From positions 32,310-96,309 of the forward strand of contig JAFGCX010000017.1 of NCBI GenBank assembly GCA_016932415.1: a stretch of 64,000 nt of DNA, in the 5' to 3' direction. Of the stretch, positions 53,501-62,637 are shown piece by piece. Within the stretch, counting starts at the first letter, position 1. Each line of letters starts with the position of its first letter. Source of the stretch: Candidatus Krumholzibacteriota bacterium. GTDB lineage: Bacteria > Krumholzibacteriota > Krumholzibacteriia > Krumholzibacteriales > Krumholzibacteriaceae. The notes under the pieces were generated by a model. The model did not search any database. It saw nothing but the letters and a program-made list of their open reading frames with translations, and was not told the DNA's origin. The position numbers were made by a program, and so were the translations under genes.

Positions 53501-56404
53501 GTGGAGCTTTACGTGAACAACATCCCGGTGGGCAGGGAAAAACTTGGCCAGAAACGGATCGATACGGGGAACAACACTCTCGGCGTGATCTTCTACGACG
53601 TCAAGATCGCCGTCGGAAGGAACGACATCCTCGTCGTCTGCAGAAACCGCGGCGAACGGTCGGTATGCGTGCGGTACGTCTACCTTGCCGGCAACCCGGC
53701 GGGGATTGTCGCCGAGAGGGAAAAAATCTCGATACCGGCGGACGGCAACTCTACGCCCGAGATCATCTTCCTCGTAAACGACGAATCAGGACTGCCTGTA
53801 CGCGACGGGATCTTCGTCACGCTCGATGGCCCCGGGCACCTGATCGGAAAGCTCGATATCAACCCCCACCAGCCGGGAGTCCAGCTCGCCACGGAAGGCG
53901 GCAAGGTAGCCTTCACCCTGCCAGGATCGAGAGATCCGCTGCGGACGAAGATCGATGTCGTCCTCGATCGCCTGAGCGCGTCGTGCGGCGTGACATACGA
54001 ATCGCCTATGCGCGACTGGTTCCTCTTCGGTTTTGGAGAGGGAGAGATCGGTTACAGCAGCCTCTCTGGCGCCGCTCCCGTATACAGGACTGACGAAAAG
54101 TTCCATGACGGTCTCTTCGCCGAGGGGAAACTCTCCCTTTACGGACAGGGAGAGATAGCGACCGGCCACTTGATGACGCTGGCGGTCGACACGAGACCGA
54201 TACGCGAGGATATCCTGCTCGGAAGGATAGAACCGGAGAAGCAGTATCCGCTATATGGCGACGCGAGCGAGTTAAAGTTCAATTCCGCCTCCAGAAGCGG
54301 TACTTATCTGCGAGTCGATAACAGGCGCTATAACGTGATGTTCGGAGATTTCAAAACGGAACTCGGCGGGTTGGAATTCACCAGATATAACAGGACTTTC
54401 AACGGAGTAAGGGGAGAAGCGAATTTCACGCGCGGCGGAATAGCTACGTTCATCACAAGGACCGACCAGGTCACATGGCAGGAGGAGATAAACGCTGACG
54501 GGACGAGCGGCTTCTATTTCCTCTCGCATTTTCCACTGACCGAACATAGCGAGGAAATAAGGATCGAGGTGCGAGACAGGTACAGGCCGGAGAATATCAT
54601 CCGCGTCGATGACAAGAAATTCGGCCGCGACTATGACATAAACTATATGGATGGTTCGATCCTTTTTAAGGAACCAGTTGCAGCGAGGGACCGCGATCTT
54701 AATCCGGTGACGATCGTTGTGAGCTATGAATGCCGCGATTCAAAATCGATAAACTTCATTTACGGGATAAGGCCGACTTTCGAGATAACGGACAGCCTCA
54801 GCGCCGGGGCGACGGTAATCATCGAAGAAGAGGGAACTGGCAACTCCTCGATCACCGGTATCGATCTCTCCGGGTACCTGTACAGGGGAGTATCGATAGA
54901 AACAGAATATACGAGAAGCGACAAGTTCCTCCTCGGGAAGGGTGAAGCCTTCCGGGTCCGGTTCGCGGGGAGTTCGAAATCTCCGTTGAAATGGAGCGCC
55001 TATTACCGCGATGTCGACGCGAACTTCTATAACCCAGGATTCACCGGCGGCAAGACCGAGCTCGGCAGCAGAAAGACGGGGATCGATCTGAGCTGGATGA
55101 TAAACAGCAGGTACTCAGTCGCGGCGAAGGCGTTCGATCACTATTTCAGGGAGCGTGGCGAAGAGAAAAGATATCTCGACCTTTGCGGCCGCTACAGATC
55201 CGGCTGGCTCACTTCGAAGGCGGGATTCGGAGCGGCATCTTACGACGATAACGACGGAAGCCGGCGGTCGGCGGCTCTTCTGATAGCCGCGGCGGGGTTT
55301 GATAAGGGAAGATCGAAAGGGGAGCTGCAGGTAGATCAGATAATCGGAGGAGAAGAGGTCGAGGAATATCCGAACAGGATACAGGCAGATCTGTCTTACG
55401 AACTCTGGAAGAATATAGACGGGACGCTCAAGCATGAATACCGCACAGGCAGACGCACGGGAACAAGGCATCTTACCCAGCTCGGGCTCGAATCGAGGAT
55501 CAATGAGGATCTGAGCCTCTATTCGAGATACAGGATGGAGGGAGCGATGTCGGGGGAGAGGGGGCAGTCCGTAATAGGCCTGAAAAACAGGTTCAGGCTG
55601 AGCGACGCGCTTACATCGACAGTCACGGTCGAGAAGCTTGCCACTGTAAGCGGAGCGGCGAATGACGACTATACCGCATTCTCGACCGGGTGGCTCTACA
55701 CACCCGCCGGAGAGCTTTACAAGCTGAAGGGGGATTACGAGATCAGGATCGAACCGGAACGGGTCAAGCATCTCGTCGGGCTCGCAGGAATCAAAAGACT
55801 TGGAAGGCGCTGGTCGGGCATTTTCAAGGGAGACCTCTGGTATTCGAACGAGGAAATCGAATTCGACAGGGTCAAGGGTAGCTCGACCCTCGGCAGTTCT
55901 TTCAGGCCGGTCGACGGCGGGCCGCTGACGATCTTCTCTCTTGCCAGAACAAGGTACGAGAAGAACAGTCCGGCCCACCCGGGAACTGTCGACAAGGACC
56001 TGACGATAATGACGGAAGCGAATTACCTGCTTGGTCCGAAGTGGGAAGCAGAGGGAAAGATCGCCGGAAGGTGGGTAAGGAACTGTTTTAAATCATATAC
56101 GGCGAGCAGCGCGTCTTTCCTCTGGCAGGCAAGTGTTCTCAGGACGTTTGAATATGGGTGGGACCTTGGTATCAGCGCCAGGATCGTTCACCAGCGCGAA
56201 ACGTCGACAGTCAGGTATGGCGGTGGCCTCGAGGTCGGGAAGGTGGTGGCGGAAAATGTCTGGGTAGGGTGCGGGTACGATTTCGGCGGGCACAGCGACT
56301 CCGACGCTTCGATAAACGATTTCGAGAAAAACGGATTCCACGTGGGGATGAAGATGAAATTCAACGAGAAGATACTCGACTATTTTTATGCCGGGAAAGA
56401 ATGA
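50510..56404 (+). CDS. Giant DUF11-SdrD-OmpA protein with C-terminal beta-barrel
   Basis: Protein of about 1964 residues. Signal peptide (VCLFLLVSFLAGAAFAQ, cleaved near 39), then several DUF11-type Ig domains (about 40-630), an SdrD B-like domain with calcium loop (FVDKDGDGMREKGEKGIKGV, about 640-700), a low-complexity Gly/Ser linker, an OmpA peptidoglycan-binding domain (about 820-935; ITGHTDSIPIS and ALNRRVNIKV), Ig-like segments (about 965-1160) and a large region of amphipathic strands (about 1165-1964) that looks like an outer-membrane barrel (opening FGFGEGEIGYSSLSG; PLYGDASELKF, YNVMFGDFKTELGG). The GTG at 50510 is chosen for its GAGGCGG site; a GTG at 50453 is an alternative. It could anchor the DUF11 array to both outer membrane and peptidoglycan. 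Confidence 0.85.
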   Translation: MRKQVFHKAILCRDSRERFAITVCLFLLVSFLAGAAFAQVPGPGDMITSRTEGAFRLGGNDLTAFSNTVSIGLLPVYGPMLLPDGSVTAPAATAAAFSGEQVIFQYTLGNSGNDEDSFDLFAAVLSPSDFIPVNIEIYLDQDGDGLIDPGEETIVQAGPLSPGESVHLVASAWLPSGLSGAQRAHLDIRARSVSDTSAVDAGNVVRIEARNEASISLVTEADRPEVMPGETFYYTLDYVNTGEREAEDIIITDFIDYSGMSGGTEYLPGSAVSSLPGMIEYFDIELFEWVEVAPPAERVKGVRLHLETLIAGAGGYLSFALRVDDDHESGPLYNTASCLFTGVDAQPYSLNSNEHQVMVGQISALDIGPAGDPSAPEGSAADRVVISLAGSDSTIIFWHEIFNGGNYMDTVEIVLADSAMVHPDWTMEFIDGSGYPLSSTSQYTAAAGVIPQNGSVVAGLRISSTAERLRAFEGRELDLTVEARSLVDDGSRNTVHDILVKADIPLLSVKQSVRETSVMTGDIASYIVTVENLTEETTVDSIILVERVSPGLGYVGGSEKPRINGNILRWELGRLEPGEKKEVVFRAAVKAGQEKGHLTSSAWVYGISVLGERTADGPAIASVRIIDGLFSRKGIVFGSVFVDKDGDGMREKGEKGIKGVSVYLENGTYAITDSSGAYTLPGTYEGTHVVRADPKTFPDSLEAGASAHFGLRVEGEYLIDLPPSGNRRVDFPLRARVAAAAGSAPSGYSENKDSTGAMIAREESGPETPEEGLSGQSGAYGNNTSKARSGGSATGDSDPAGRATGGRDKSITNRADGYEAITIPSAYFSAASAILEEIPIREVASLGLWMMEHPGWRIMITGHTDSIPISTIDYPSNFELSLGRARSVFQLLRMNGIPEEKMDYSGVGDRYPIASNSTAEGRALNRRVNIKVIPPDSYSEGDPGLPAIFAMPDTTEKRYSLADDAGICSKIVSPDEGHIFTARDKIDVEVVTPLSAGVELYVNNIPVGREKLGQKRIDTGNNTLGVIFYDVKIAVGRNDILVVCRNRGERSVCVRYVYLAGNPAGIVAEREKISIPADGNSTPEIIFLVNDESGLPVRDGIFVTLDGPGHLIGKLDINPHQPGVQLATEGGKVAFTLPGSRDPLRTKIDVVLDRLSASCGVTYESPMRDWFLFGFGEGEIGYSSLSGAAPVYRTDEKFHDGLFAEGKLSLYGQGEIATGHLMTLAVDTRPIREDILLGRIEPEKQYPLYGDASELKFNSASRSGTYLRVDNRRYNVMFGDFKTELGGLEFTRYNRTFNGVRGEANFTRGGIATFITRTDQVTWQEEINADGTSGFYFLSHFPLTEHSEEIRIEVRDRYRPENIIRVDDKKFGRDYDINYMDGSILFKEPVAARDRDLNPVTIVVSYECRDSKSINFIYGIRPTFEITDSLSAGATVIIEEEGTGNSSITGIDLSGYLYRGVSIETEYTRSDKFLLGKGEAFRVRFAGSSKSPLKWSAYYRDVDANFYNPGFTGGKTELGSRKTGIDLSWMINSRYSVAAKAFDHYFRERGEEKRYLDLCGRYRSGWLTSKAGFGAASYDDNDGSRRSAALLIAAAGFDKGRSKGELQVDQIIGGEEVEEYPNRIQADLSYELWKNIDGTLKHEYRTGRRTGTRHLTQLGLESRINEDLSLYSRYRMEGAMSGERGQSVIGLKNRFRLSDALTSTVTVEKLATVSGAANDDYTAFSTGWLYTPAGELYKLKGDYEIRIEPERVKHLVGLAGIKRLGRRWSGIFKGDLWYSNEEIEFDRVKGSSTLGSSFRPVDGGPLTIFSLARTRYEKNSPAHPGTVDKDLTIMTEANYLLGPKWEAEGKIAGRWVRNCFKSYTASSASFLWQASVLRTFEYGWDLGISARIVHQRETSTVRYGGGLEVGKVVAENVWVGCGYDFGGHSDSDASINDFEKNGFHVGMKMKFNEKILDYFYAGKE

Positions 56405-56469
56405 CACGACGACGTGAGATATCCGCCATGGAGGGCGGCTTTCCCGGTCTTTAAAGAGAGAGACGGCAG

Positions 56470-59400
56470 ATGAGGATTTTCAAAGGCAGAAAAGAAAGGG
56501 CAGCTTTCCGGGCTATGGCGCTCGTATCGGCGGTGATCATCTCTGTCGCCGGCGGAGAGGCCGGAGGCGCGGAACTGATAGATGGAGGCACTTTCGAATC
56601 CGGTTCTTTCAGCGGGAGCTGGACGCACAATGGCGGGAACACGCTAGGGTTCACCAATCCAAGCTGGGCCGATCACGATGTCGTTCTGGATCTCCCTTAC
56701 AGCGGAAACTATAGCGCTCTCCTCGGTTTCAAATACACGACTCAGCGAAGGAACCGGTTGGGGTTCATGTATCATGACGTGACCATTCCCGCCGATATTT
56801 CGAGCGCTGTCCTCTATTTCGTCTTCCGGCAGCAGGGGTATGACGGCGTGAACTATGACCCGTTCACCGTGACGATAAGAAATACATCGAATACGGTGCT
56901 GGCGACCGTCGTCGATTTTTCCTTCTCCGAATGGGATAACCAGTTCAAGGACAGTGGCTGGATCGAAGATGATGGCGTGGGCCCGGTGGGGTATGATATG
57001 TCCGCGTGGGCGGGGCAGACTGTCAGGATCTATTTCAGGCAGATAAATACTTACGACAATTTTTACGAAACATGGACTTTCGTCGATGACGTCTCCCTGG
57101 TCGTCAGGCATTTCGCCGATCTCGCCGTCGACGGCGATGGCGACGATCTCTTTGCCGCGATCGGCAGCGGAGGCGGTGGATCATCGACCCGAAGTGGCGA
57201 GGAAGGTGAAACGGTGTCCTACCTGCTTGATATCGAGAACGAAGGGCTCGATATCGACTCCTACAACCTGTCCGTTTCACCTCCCGCCGGTTGGACCGTG
57301 ACGATAGAATACGGCGGAACGACATACCCCTTCCCATGGACGACTCCGTCGATCCCCGCGGGATCGTCGATAAGCGCCGAAGTCCATGTCGCCATACCTT
57401 CCGGTGAGCCTCTCGGCGGGTACGCGACGATACTCGACGCTGTCTCGGTCGCCCATGGCAACAGGTACGACAGCGCCACCCTCGGGACGAATGTAGTCCC
57501 TTCAGATCACCTGACCGATCTGGCGATAGATTCGAACGGGTTCGGCGTGATAGACCGATCAGGGGGCGGGGGGATATCGATCCGTAACTGCCCGGCTGAT
57601 ACGATTCTGGAGTACGCGATCGATCTGGTCAACGCGGGAACGCTCAATGATTCATTCACCGTATGGTTCACGCCCGGCGCGCCACTCTCGGCCGGGATAG
57701 ACGATGGCGCCACGGTCCATACGGGGCTTTTCACCACCGGCGGCATAGCTCCGGGAAGCAGCGAGCAGTATACGCTGAGAGTCACAGTCCCCGTTTCGTT
57801 GCCTGGAGGAGCGTACAATACCATAGTCTACGCCGCTTCTGTCACCGACACTTTGAGGGTCGATGCCGTTACGGCAAGGGCTATAGTGGCGGCGCCGAAG
57901 ATAGATATGATAATCGCCTCGAGCGGTAACGGTATCATAGATATGACAGCATCCGGGCTCGGCGGGAACAGCACGATCTCGGGAGAGAGGGGAAACACGA
58001 TCTATTTCCCCGTGATAATTCAGAACGAGGGAGGAGTCGCCGATTCGTTCGAGATCGACTGGGATTCGCCGGGAGGCGGATGGTCCGGGGTCATCAATGA
58101 CGGGACTTCAGATCACGACTTCCCGTGGGTCACTCCGGTCTTCGATCCGTACAGCGAGAGAGCATTCACCCTTGCCGTGACGATCCCCGGGAACGCGGCG
58201 TACGACACTTACCTATCCCTTCTAGATGCCATATCGGAGGTGGATGGAAATATCTCAGAAAGCGTTACGGCGGGGATCTCGGTCGCTTCGGGGAACGAGA
58301 TCGATCTTCTGATCGACGGGAACGGGGACGACACCTACGGACCGATCGATACGGGTCTCGGAGGCAGTTCGATGATCAGCGCCGATCCGGGCGACACTGT
58401 CTTCTTCAATATCACGGTACAGAACCAGGCTGGAGGGAACATATTCGATCTCGAGTGGGATACGCCAGCGGGGTGGGAAGTGGTGATAGGAGATTCGACT
58501 TCGTCGCTTTCGGGAGTCCCGGCCGGCGATTACACCCTGGAGGTCAGGGTGCCGGCTTCTTCGACTGGAGGCACCTTCGATATTATCCTCAACGGATACA
58601 AGGCGAATAAGAGATATTACGTCGACAGCGTCACGGGAAGGGTCGTCGTCTCTTCTCCCGCCCTTGTCGACGCTATTGTAGACGGCAACGGCGACGAACT
58701 GTTCGCAGCAACAGGCACGGGAGCCGGCGGATACTCGGCTCAGAGCACTGTCGGAGGCCAGCTTGTCAATTTCACCGTCGAACTGCAGAACCAGGGAGCT
58801 GATCCGGAAGAATACATAGTCGAATGGAACTCGATCCCAGGCTGGACGGCTACATTCCAGGGGGCCGCTTCGCCTGCGGCGACACCGGTCATCATAGACG
58901 GCGGGTCGGGGTTCTATATCTTTTCAGTCACCGCCCCTGTCTCCGCGCCGGAAGGTGATTATTCATACATAATAGACTTCATGTCGACCTCCGATTCGAC
59001 AAATGTAGAAAGCGTGACGGCCGAGGTCCATATAAACGCCCCTCCATTGGCCGATCTTATCATAGAGGGAGATGGAGCGTTCGACACGGCGCCGGCGGGG
59101 ACGGGAGAAGGTGGCCGGGCCGTCGTCTTCGGCGATCCGGGGTCTTTGGCGACCGCCCTGCTCGAGATCGTCAACAGGGGAGGATTCCCCGATTCGTTCC
59201 GGATCGTCTGGCAGGATCCAGCAGGATGGCCTGCCGGGTCGGTGCTTCTCTCTGACGGGGTGAGCGATTTCACATCGCCTTTCGTGACGCCGCTTATTGC
59301 TCCTGGCGGGTCGCTGGTATTCACCGTGAAGATGGCGATACCGGCAGGGGCGGGATCGCGGGCAGGGATCATAATCGACGCGATCGCGCTTTTGATGGAT

Positions 59401-60465
59401 ATCGAGGACAGCGTTCTGCTTGAAGTGCTAACCGGCGCCTTTGTAAGGGGGATCGTATTCGATGACAGCGATCATGACGGTATTTATGATCCGGGAGAGG
59501 CGGGCTGGAGCGGCGTAAAGATCACCTTCGCCGATCCGTCGGCCCCCGTCACTGTCTATACGGATGGGGGAGGAAGGTACCTTATCGGCGTACCGGCTGG
59601 ACCTGCTACCGATGTCATCGAACTGACGCCTGGAGGGATGATCAGTCTGAGCCCCGACACTGTACAGACGGGAGCGATCTCGGCAGGTGATACTATCGAA
59701 ATCGATTTTGCCGACGTAAGGATCTCAACGATAACTCCCGAAGTCAGCGCGAGCGGTCCGGCGGGAGGTTTTATCGAGCTTCCCCACACGATCACAGCCG
59801 GGACGGCAGGCCAGGCCACCGTATGGACGGCGCTGCCTGCAGGGTGGACCGATGTGTGGTACAGGGACGTCAACGGCGACGGAAGGCTCGACGGGCTTGA
59901 TACGAGGCTGACATCGGCAGACCTCGATATTGATCCGGCAGTGCCGGGGCGCGATATCATCCGGGTGATCGTAAGAGTATATATACCAACGCAGGCGGCG
60001 GCCGGGACTGTCGCTCCCGCCACAGTGACCCTTCAGCAGACTCTCGGCGGGACCTCTATCGTGACCTCGGCGCTTGTCTGCGACCAGATGACGGTCCTCG
60101 CCAGCGCAAGCGGGCTCCTCAGACTGGCCAAGGAGGTCGATCTGACCGCGGCAAGGCCGGGCGATATTGTGACATATACTATCGTTTTTTCCAACCCAGG
60201 TATCGAAGGAGTAAGCGAGATCGAGATTATCGATCCGGTCTCCCCCGCTGTCGAACTTGTCGCTGACGCTTTCGGACCTGGAAACGATATCGAATGGGTG
60301 CGCTCAGGCGTGCCAGTATATCTTACCGCCGAGCCCGCCGATGCCGATGAAGCGCTCTATGACATCGCTTCGGGAACACTGAGACTTATCCTTTCGAGGC
60401 AGGGTCCGTTCGTACTCCAAAGCGGAATGGCCGGATCTGTGAGCTACCGGGTGAGGATAAGATAA
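56470..60465 (+). CDS. Surface protein with jelly-roll head and six tandem DUF11-like repeats
   Basis: Protein of 1331 residues. A signal peptide (ALVSAVIISVAGGEAGG) precedes a galactose-binding-like/jelly-roll domain (about 30-215; FESGSFSGSWTHNG ... WTFVDDVSLVV). Six tandem units of about 128 residues follow, each starting D-x-x-x-D-G-N-G-D-like (coding positions near 57118, 57517, 57905, 58303, 58669 and 59052), then an SdrD B-like domain (FDDSDHDGIYDPGEAGWSGV, near 997) and a final DUF11 domain (about 1215-1331; LAKEVDLTAARPGDIVTY). The repeated Asp/Gly loops suggest calcium binding. Start uncertain: only a weak purine-rich site precedes the ATG. Third large member of the cluster. Confidence 0.85.
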   Translation: MRIFKGRKERAAFRAMALVSAVIISVAGGEAGGAELIDGGTFESGSFSGSWTHNGGNTLGFTNPSWADHDVVLDLPYSGNYSALLGFKYTTQRRNRLGFMYHDVTIPADISSAVLYFVFRQQGYDGVNYDPFTVTIRNTSNTVLATVVDFSFSEWDNQFKDSGWIEDDGVGPVGYDMSAWAGQTVRIYFRQINTYDNFYETWTFVDDVSLVVRHFADLAVDGDGDDLFAAIGSGGGGSSTRSGEEGETVSYLLDIENEGLDIDSYNLSVSPPAGWTVTIEYGGTTYPFPWTTPSIPAGSSISAEVHVAIPSGEPLGGYATILDAVSVAHGNRYDSATLGTNVVPSDHLTDLAIDSNGFGVIDRSGGGGISIRNCPADTILEYAIDLVNAGTLNDSFTVWFTPGAPLSAGIDDGATVHTGLFTTGGIAPGSSEQYTLRVTVPVSLPGGAYNTIVYAASVTDTLRVDAVTARAIVAAPKIDMIIASSGNGIIDMTASGLGGNSTISGERGNTIYFPVIIQNEGGVADSFEIDWDSPGGGWSGVINDGTSDHDFPWVTPVFDPYSERAFTLAVTIPGNAAYDTYLSLLDAISEVDGNISESVTAGISVASGNEIDLLIDGNGDDTYGPIDTGLGGSSMISADPGDTVFFNITVQNQAGGNIFDLEWDTPAGWEVVIGDSTSSLSGVPAGDYTLEVRVPASSTGGTFDIILNGYKANKRYYVDSVTGRVVVSSPALVDAIVDGNGDELFAATGTGAGGYSAQSTVGGQLVNFTVELQNQGADPEEYIVEWNSIPGWTATFQGAASPAATPVIIDGGSGFYIFSVTAPVSAPEGDYSYIIDFMSTSDSTNVESVTAEVHINAPPLADLIIEGDGAFDTAPAGTGEGGRAVVFGDPGSLATALLEIVNRGGFPDSFRIVWQDPAGWPAGSVLLSDGVSDFTSPFVTPLIAPGGSLVFTVKMAIPAGAGSRAGIIIDAIALLMDIEDSVLLEVLTGAFVRGIVFDDSDHDGIYDPGEAGWSGVKITFADPSAPVTVYTDGGGRYLIGVPAGPATDVIELTPGGMISLSPDTVQTGAISAGDTIEIDFADVRISTITPEVSASGPAGGFIELPHTITAGTAGQATVWTALPAGWTDVWYRDVNGDGRLDGLDTRLTSADLDIDPAVPGRDIIRVIVRVYIPTQAAAGTVAPATVTLQQTLGGTSIVTSALVCDQMTVLASASGLLRLAKEVDLTAARPGDIVTYTIVFSNPGIEGVSEIEIIDPVSPAVELVADAFGPGNDIEWVRSGVPVYLTAEPADADEALYDIASGTLRLILSRQGPFVLQSGMAGSVSYRVRIR

Positions 60466-60583
60466 TACAGGCGATCAAGCATCCAGCGCCCGCTGATAGG
60501 TAAATAACCCCAATCAATCTTCTTGACCTCCCCGGGTTTCCAAGGTAGTCTATTAATCGGTAAGGATTGAAAGGAGGTCCAAG

Positions 60584-61540
60584 GTGAAGAAAATCGTATT
60601 TCTGTTTATTCTCTGCTTTTTTCTGGCAACGGCCGGTTCACCTGTAGAAGCGGGCAGATGCTCATGCATGAAATGGAAAGACCGCCCCGAGCTTAATATT
60701 ACGCCATGCCAGATGTTCGCGCCCTGGTGGTTCAAATGCCGCGATTGCACCGATATAGATATGGATGGGATAAACGATTGCGACGACCAGTGTCTCGGAA
60801 CGCCGAGGAACGTCGTCGTCGATGAGTTCGGTTGTCCGATCGACTCTGACATGGACGGTGTTTTCGATGGCCTCGATCAGTGCCCCGCGACGCCTAAGGG
60901 AGCCAAAGTCGACAAAAGCGGTTGTCCGATCGACTCTGACAATGACGGTGTCTTCGACGGGATCGACAAATGCGAGAGAACTCCAAAGGGAGCGAAAGTC
61001 GACAAGAAAGGTTGTCCGATTGATTCTGACAAGGACGGTGTCTTCGATGGGATCGACAAATGTCCCGACACGCCGGCCGATCTTGCTGTTGATGACAGTG
61101 GGTGCCCAGTGCCGATGAGCGAGATCGAGACGGAGTTCATCAATACAGGCGTCATAACGACATCGAAGATAAATTTCGAATCGAACAAGGATGAGTTTCT
61201 GCCCGGCACGAAGAAAGTGATCGACGAAATAGGCGCGGTGCTGGTGCGCTGGCCTGACGCGAAGATAGAGATCGGCGGGCATACCGACGCCCAGGGAGCC
61301 GCTGAATACAACCAGAAGCTCTCTGAAAAGCGCGCCGCCGCTGTAAGGGCTTATCTCGTGTCCAAATATCCCAAGATGGATACGGCGAAATTGACAGTGA
61401 AGGGATTCGGCGAGAGCAAACCGGTCACGACCAATGATACGAAAGAGGGACGGGCGCAAAACAGACGCGTCGAGTTCAATGTTCTTAACAAGGAAGAACT
61501 AAAGAAGGAGATCGAGCGAAAAGGATTCAAGAAACGTTGA
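60584..61540 (+). CDS. OmpA-family protein with thrombospondin type 3 repeats
   Basis: Protein of 318 residues with a signal peptide (VFLFILCFFLATAGSPVEA). Four calcium-binding thrombospondin type 3 repeats (DSDxDGVFDGxDxCPxTP with GCP-x-DSD links) occupy about residues 55-175; an OmpA peptidoglycan-binding domain is at about 195-305 (ITTSKINFESNKDEFLPGTK, IEIGGHTDAQGAAEYN, GRAQNRRVEFNV). The start is a GTG with AAAGGAGGT ahead. It lies at the end of the DUF11 cluster with its own leader and a strong terminator, and probably tethers the outer membrane or surface layer to the cell wall. Confidence 0.92.
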   Translation: MKKIVFLFILCFFLATAGSPVEAGRCSCMKWKDRPELNITPCQMFAPWWFKCRDCTDIDMDGINDCDDQCLGTPRNVVVDEFGCPIDSDMDGVFDGLDQCPATPKGAKVDKSGCPIDSDNDGVFDGIDKCERTPKGAKVDKKGCPIDSDKDGVFDGIDKCPDTPADLAVDDSGCPVPMSEIETEFINTGVITTSKINFESNKDEFLPGTKKVIDEIGAVLVRWPDAKIEIGGHTDAQGAAEYNQKLSEKRAAAVRAYLVSKYPKMDTAKLTVKGFGESKPVTTNDTKEGRAQNRRVEFNVLNKEELKKEIERKGFKKR

Positions 61541-61573
61541 TCCAGTGCCTCGATTCTGTTGATAGGTTACCAG

Positions 61574-61607
61574 AAGAGCAGGGCGCGTACCCTGCTCTTT
61601 TGGTTTA
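61574..61607 (+). terminator. Terminator of the OmpA/TSP3 gene
   Basis: AAGAGCAGGG-cgcgta-CCCTGCTCTT, a 10-base-pair stem, followed by TTGGTTT. Confidence 0.88.
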
Positions 61608-61638
61608 AACATGCTAATTAACGAAAGGGATTCTGGCG

Positions 61639-62463
61639 ATGAAGAAAATAAATCTCCGCAGGCTGGCAGTTCTGTTTTTTGTCGCTCTCTTCGTTCTGGT
61701 ATCGGGACAGGACCTGAGCGCCCAGCAGAAGAAGGGAAAAGGGGGAAAAGAAAAAGGACAGAAGAAAGAGACCGTGGAAAAGGTCGCTGGAGAGAAAAAA
61801 GAGATGAAGGAAAGAGCGGACTCCCTCTCTAGAGGCGGGGAAAAAACTGGGTATAGACCGAAGAGATTAGGGAATGAAGAGGCAGCGCAATGGGAAGGGG
61901 ACCGGCCTCCCGGATGGTCAAGAGGCGGAAAGACAGGATGGAGTGGCGCTGACATGCCAAAGGGGCAAAAAAAAGGAGACGCGGAACGGAACAGGGAGAT
62001 GAAGAGAAGATATCCGCCCGGAGCAAAGAACTGGGACGATAAAAAGAAGGAAAAATGGGATAAGCATCTCGAGGAGTCAAAAGATCGAGTACGAAGAAAA
62101 GCACACGATAAAAGAGGGGCGGCTGGAAAATACGGGGATAGCGCCGTTATTTCTATAGAAGAAGCGGCGCGAGGCGGTGTTCCGGTCGATAAGGCTGAGG
62201 CTGTCGTCGAAAAAGCGATTGAACGCGATATGGAGGGCGAAGAAATAGAAAAAATGACCAGGGCGATGACCTACGGCGCGGACAAAAACGTCGACTATGA
62301 AAAACTCGATACCTTTATAGGCAAAAAGATCGATTCGGGAGAACGAGGCGACGATCTGGCCGTATCGATATACAAGGAGATCGACAGCGGATCGCTGGAA
62401 AAGACAGAAGAAACGAAGGAAGAAAAGAAATCGGTCTGGAAAAGGATTTTTAAAAGAGATTGA
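61639..62463 (+). CDS. Lysine-rich exported protein of unknown function
   Basis: Protein of 274 residues. Signal peptide (RLAVLFFVALFVLVSGQDLSA) then a strongly basic, low-complexity stretch (KKGKGGKEKGQKKETVEK, about 30-60), a Gly/Arg/Trp-rich segment (GDRPPGWSRGGKTGW) and further charged sequence. The last 110 residues form a more ordered acidic domain (SIEEAARGGVPVDKAEAVVE ... RGDDLAVSIYKEI). No family recognised. The ATG is preceded by AACGAAAGGGA. It lies between the surface cluster and the integron integrase and has terminators on both sides, so it is a single transcript. Confidence 0.75.
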   Translation: MKKINLRRLAVLFFVALFVLVSGQDLSAQQKKGKGGKEKGQKKETVEKVAGEKKEMKERADSLSRGGEKTGYRPKRLGNEEAAQWEGDRPPGWSRGGKTGWSGADMPKGQKKGDAERNREMKRRYPPGAKNWDDKKKEKWDKHLEESKDRVRRKAHDKRGAAGKYGDSAVISIEEAARGGVPVDKAEAVVEKAIERDMEGEEIEKMTRAMTYGADKNVDYEKLDTFIGKKIDSGERGDDLAVSIYKEIDSGSLEKTEETKEEKKSVWKRIFKRD

Positions 62464-62487
62464 AAGTGACAACCGCTCTGCTATCGT

Positions 62488-62550
62488 AAATGTCCCTGCG
62501 GGTCTGGCGGCGAGTTCCGCAGTCCGCAGGGACGTTTCAAACTGTTTTTT
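62488..62550 (+). terminator. Long hairpin after the lysine-rich protein gene
   Basis: AAATGTCCCTGCGG (62488-62501) pairs with CCGCAGGGACGTTT (62524-62537), a 14-base-pair stem with one G-T, followed 7 bases later by six T (62545-62550). It is most simply a terminator, although it also lies directly upstream of the integrase. Confidence 0.65.
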
Positions 62551-62637
62551 AATTGAAAAATCCACATCTTTATAGTAGAAGTAGCGAAAGTAGAGATGAT
62601 TTTCATGACAGGGACTTTTATAAAGAAAACATCGTAG

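Noticed and set aside
55115-55978. 287-codon open frame on the minus strand
   Set aside because: Shadow of the barrel region of the 1964-residue protein; no start site or family match.
62488-62537. attC-like folded site upstream of intI
   Set aside because: The 14-bp stem lacks recombination core boxes and extrahelical bases typical of attC, and has a nearby T-run, so a terminator is simpler.
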